DNA from: Selenomonas sp. GACV-9
Lineage (GTDB): Bacteria > Bacillota > Negativicutes > Selenomonadales > Selenomonadaceae
Assembly (NCBI GenBank): GCA_900116485.1
Contig: FPAX01000002.1
Location: 62,001 to 126,000 of the forward strand
DNA: 64,000 nt
Reading direction: 5' to 3'
Under the pieces are notes generated by a model, which saw only the letters and a list, made by a program, of their open reading frames with translations, was not told the origin of the DNA and did not search any database. The translations under genes and the position numbers were made by a program. Positions 63,064-64,000 of this stretch are shown in pieces (the stretch's first letter is position 1; each line of letters starts with the position of its first letter).

Positions 63064-64000
63064 ATGGAAAAATCATCGTATCTCAAGAATTACGGCTTTG
63101 TGCTCTTCATGCTGATTGGCATCGTCTCAGGCACGTTGCTGGGCCTTTACTTCCCTGAGGCCAAAGGCCTGAAACCCCTGGGCGACCTCTTCATCAACTT
63201 GATGTTCTGCATCGTCGTGCCCATGGTCTTCGTTTCGATTGCCTCGGCCATCGCCAACATGGACTCTGCGGGCCGCGCCGGCAAAGTCATGGGCATTACC
63301 GTAGCCACCTTCTCCATTACGGCACTGATTGCCGCCATTGTCATGTATGGAGTCGTCTCCTGCATTAACATCGTGCCAGTTGGCTTCTCCGTTAGTGAAA
63401 TGGTGACCTCCACCGAAGAACTCACCAAGATTACCGCCGGGGAACTGCTGGTCAACTTCTTCACAAAGCCTGACTTTGCCGAACTGCTCTCTCGCCGCGC
63501 CATGCTGCCGCTGATCATCTTTGCCGTCATCTTCGGCTTCGGCGTTCAGCTCTCAGGCGGCAAAAAGACCATGACGGCCAAACTGCTCGATGACCTGTCG
63601 CGCTGCATCATGAAGACGGTCACGATCATCTCCTACTATGCTCCCATTGGTTTCTTTGGCTTCTTTGCCAACCTCGCCGCCACCTACGGCACCGACCTTA
63701 TGGGTGGCTATGCCAAGACGCTGCTCGTATACTACGGCATGTGCTTTCTCTACATGTTTGTCTTCTTCCCCCTCTATGCCTGGTATGGCGGTGGCCGTCA
63801 TGCCATCCCTGTCATGTGGCGCAACCTGTTCAAGCCGGCAGCCGTATCCTTTGGCACCTGTTCCTCAGTCGCCACCATTCCTACCAACATGGAGGCCGCC
63901 AAAGCCAGCGGCATCTCCAAGGAAGTCACCGATATTGTCATGCCACTGGGTGCCACCATGCACATGGACGGCTCGGCTATGGGCGCCATCGTGAAGGTCG
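63064..64000 (+). CDS. Dicarboxylate/amino acid:cation symporter, DAACS family (3' end beyond window)
   Basis: About 312 residues of a DAACS transporter (GltP/DctA-like) are visible, with helices throughout (FVLFMLIGIVSGTLLGLYFP, LFINLMFCIVVPMVFVSIAS). The segment GTCSSVATIPTNMEAA resembles the SSS-type HP1 loop. PLGATMHMDGSAMGAIVKV matches the helix 7 cation-site motif (N/HMDG). It imports glutamate, aspartate or C4-dicarboxylates with H+ or Na+. Succinate or fumarate uptake would fit the propionate pathway, but the window does not show the substrate. Confidence 0.9.
   Translation, partial: MEKSSYLKNYGFVLFMLIGIVSGTLLGLYFPEAKGLKPLGDLFINLMFCIVVPMVFVSIASAIANMDSAGRAGKVMGITVATFSITALIAAIVMYGVVSCINIVPVGFSVSEMVTSTEELTKITAGELLVNFFTKPDFAELLSRRAMLPLIIFAVIFGFGVQLSGGKKTMTAKLLDDLSRCIMKTVTIISYYAPIGFFGFFANLAATYGTDLMGGYAKTLLVYYGMCFLYMFVFFPLYAWYGGGRHAIPVMWRNLFKPAAVSFGTCSSVATIPTNMEAAKASGISKEVTDIVMPLGATMHMDGSAMGAIVKV

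Overview
The window looks like a chromosome of a diderm Firmicute in the Negativicutes, most likely a Selenomonas/Mitsuokella-type member of the Selenomonadaceae. The assignment is inferred from gene content. A Firmicute ctsR-mcsA-mcsB-clpC-radA heat-shock operon, a T-box leader on valS and a Rex repressor occur beside a succinate-to-propionate (methylmalonyl-CoA) operon and an envelope phosphoethanolamine-transferase-like enzyme. By eye the housekeeping regions are GC-rich and the polysaccharide locus in the middle is clearly AT-rich. Only one transporter runs off each end of the window.

Layout. 1-3781: sucrose utilisation genes (cscB-like permease cut by the window edge, GH32 sucrase, LacI repressor) with a strong promoter and two matching operators. 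3812-6509: a PHP phosphoesterase overlapping uvrC. 6780-8189: a stand-alone biotin carboxylase with a FapR-like palindrome in front. 8201-9295: a RelB/DinJ antitoxin followed by an internally deleted YafQ-like toxin, and an RHH-XRE regulator pair. 9400-30762: a long polysaccharide locus on the minus strand (Wzz, initiating transferase, glycosyltransferases, EpsG-type Wzy, ManC, ManB, Wzx, ATP-grasp/HAD protein, LicD, aminotransferase, phosphonate genes, EptA/CptA-like enzyme). Several of its genes are visibly broken. 30763-31228: a hairpin-rich intergenic region with a candidate divergent small RNA, then tRNA-Leu(UAG). 31275-38631: a D,D-carboxypeptidase and the ctsR-mcsA-mcsB-clpC-(42-aa ORF)-radA operon. 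38781-42367: a zinc-type binding lipoprotein and a three-gene module made of a degenerate NRPS condensation domain fused to a cyclic-nucleotide-binding-like domain, a STAS antagonist and an anti-sigma-type ATPase. 42545-49924: the propionate operon (CoA-transferase, split methylmalonyl-CoA mutase, MeaB, epimerase, decarboxylase subunits). 50208-56560: T-box-valS-folC-ligase/polymerase-rex. 56683-64000: a VanW protein, uvrA, uvrB and the start of a dicarboxylate/amino-acid symporter.

How the genes fit together. The propionate operon regenerates and transfers CoA on succinate, isomerises succinyl-CoA to methylmalonyl-CoA and decarboxylates it with a biotin carrier. The membrane beta subunit and a full delta subunit are not in the cluster. 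The polysaccharide locus encodes a Wzx/Wzy-dependent, mannose-activating pathway. Its phosphonate/LicD decoration branch carries an amber codon, a fusing deletion and a one-base frameshift, so it appears to be decaying as a unit. The most unusual intact system is the condensation/cNMP fusion with STAS and HATPase partners, a possible partner-switching signalling unit whose sensor is a repurposed, apparently non-catalytic condensation fold.
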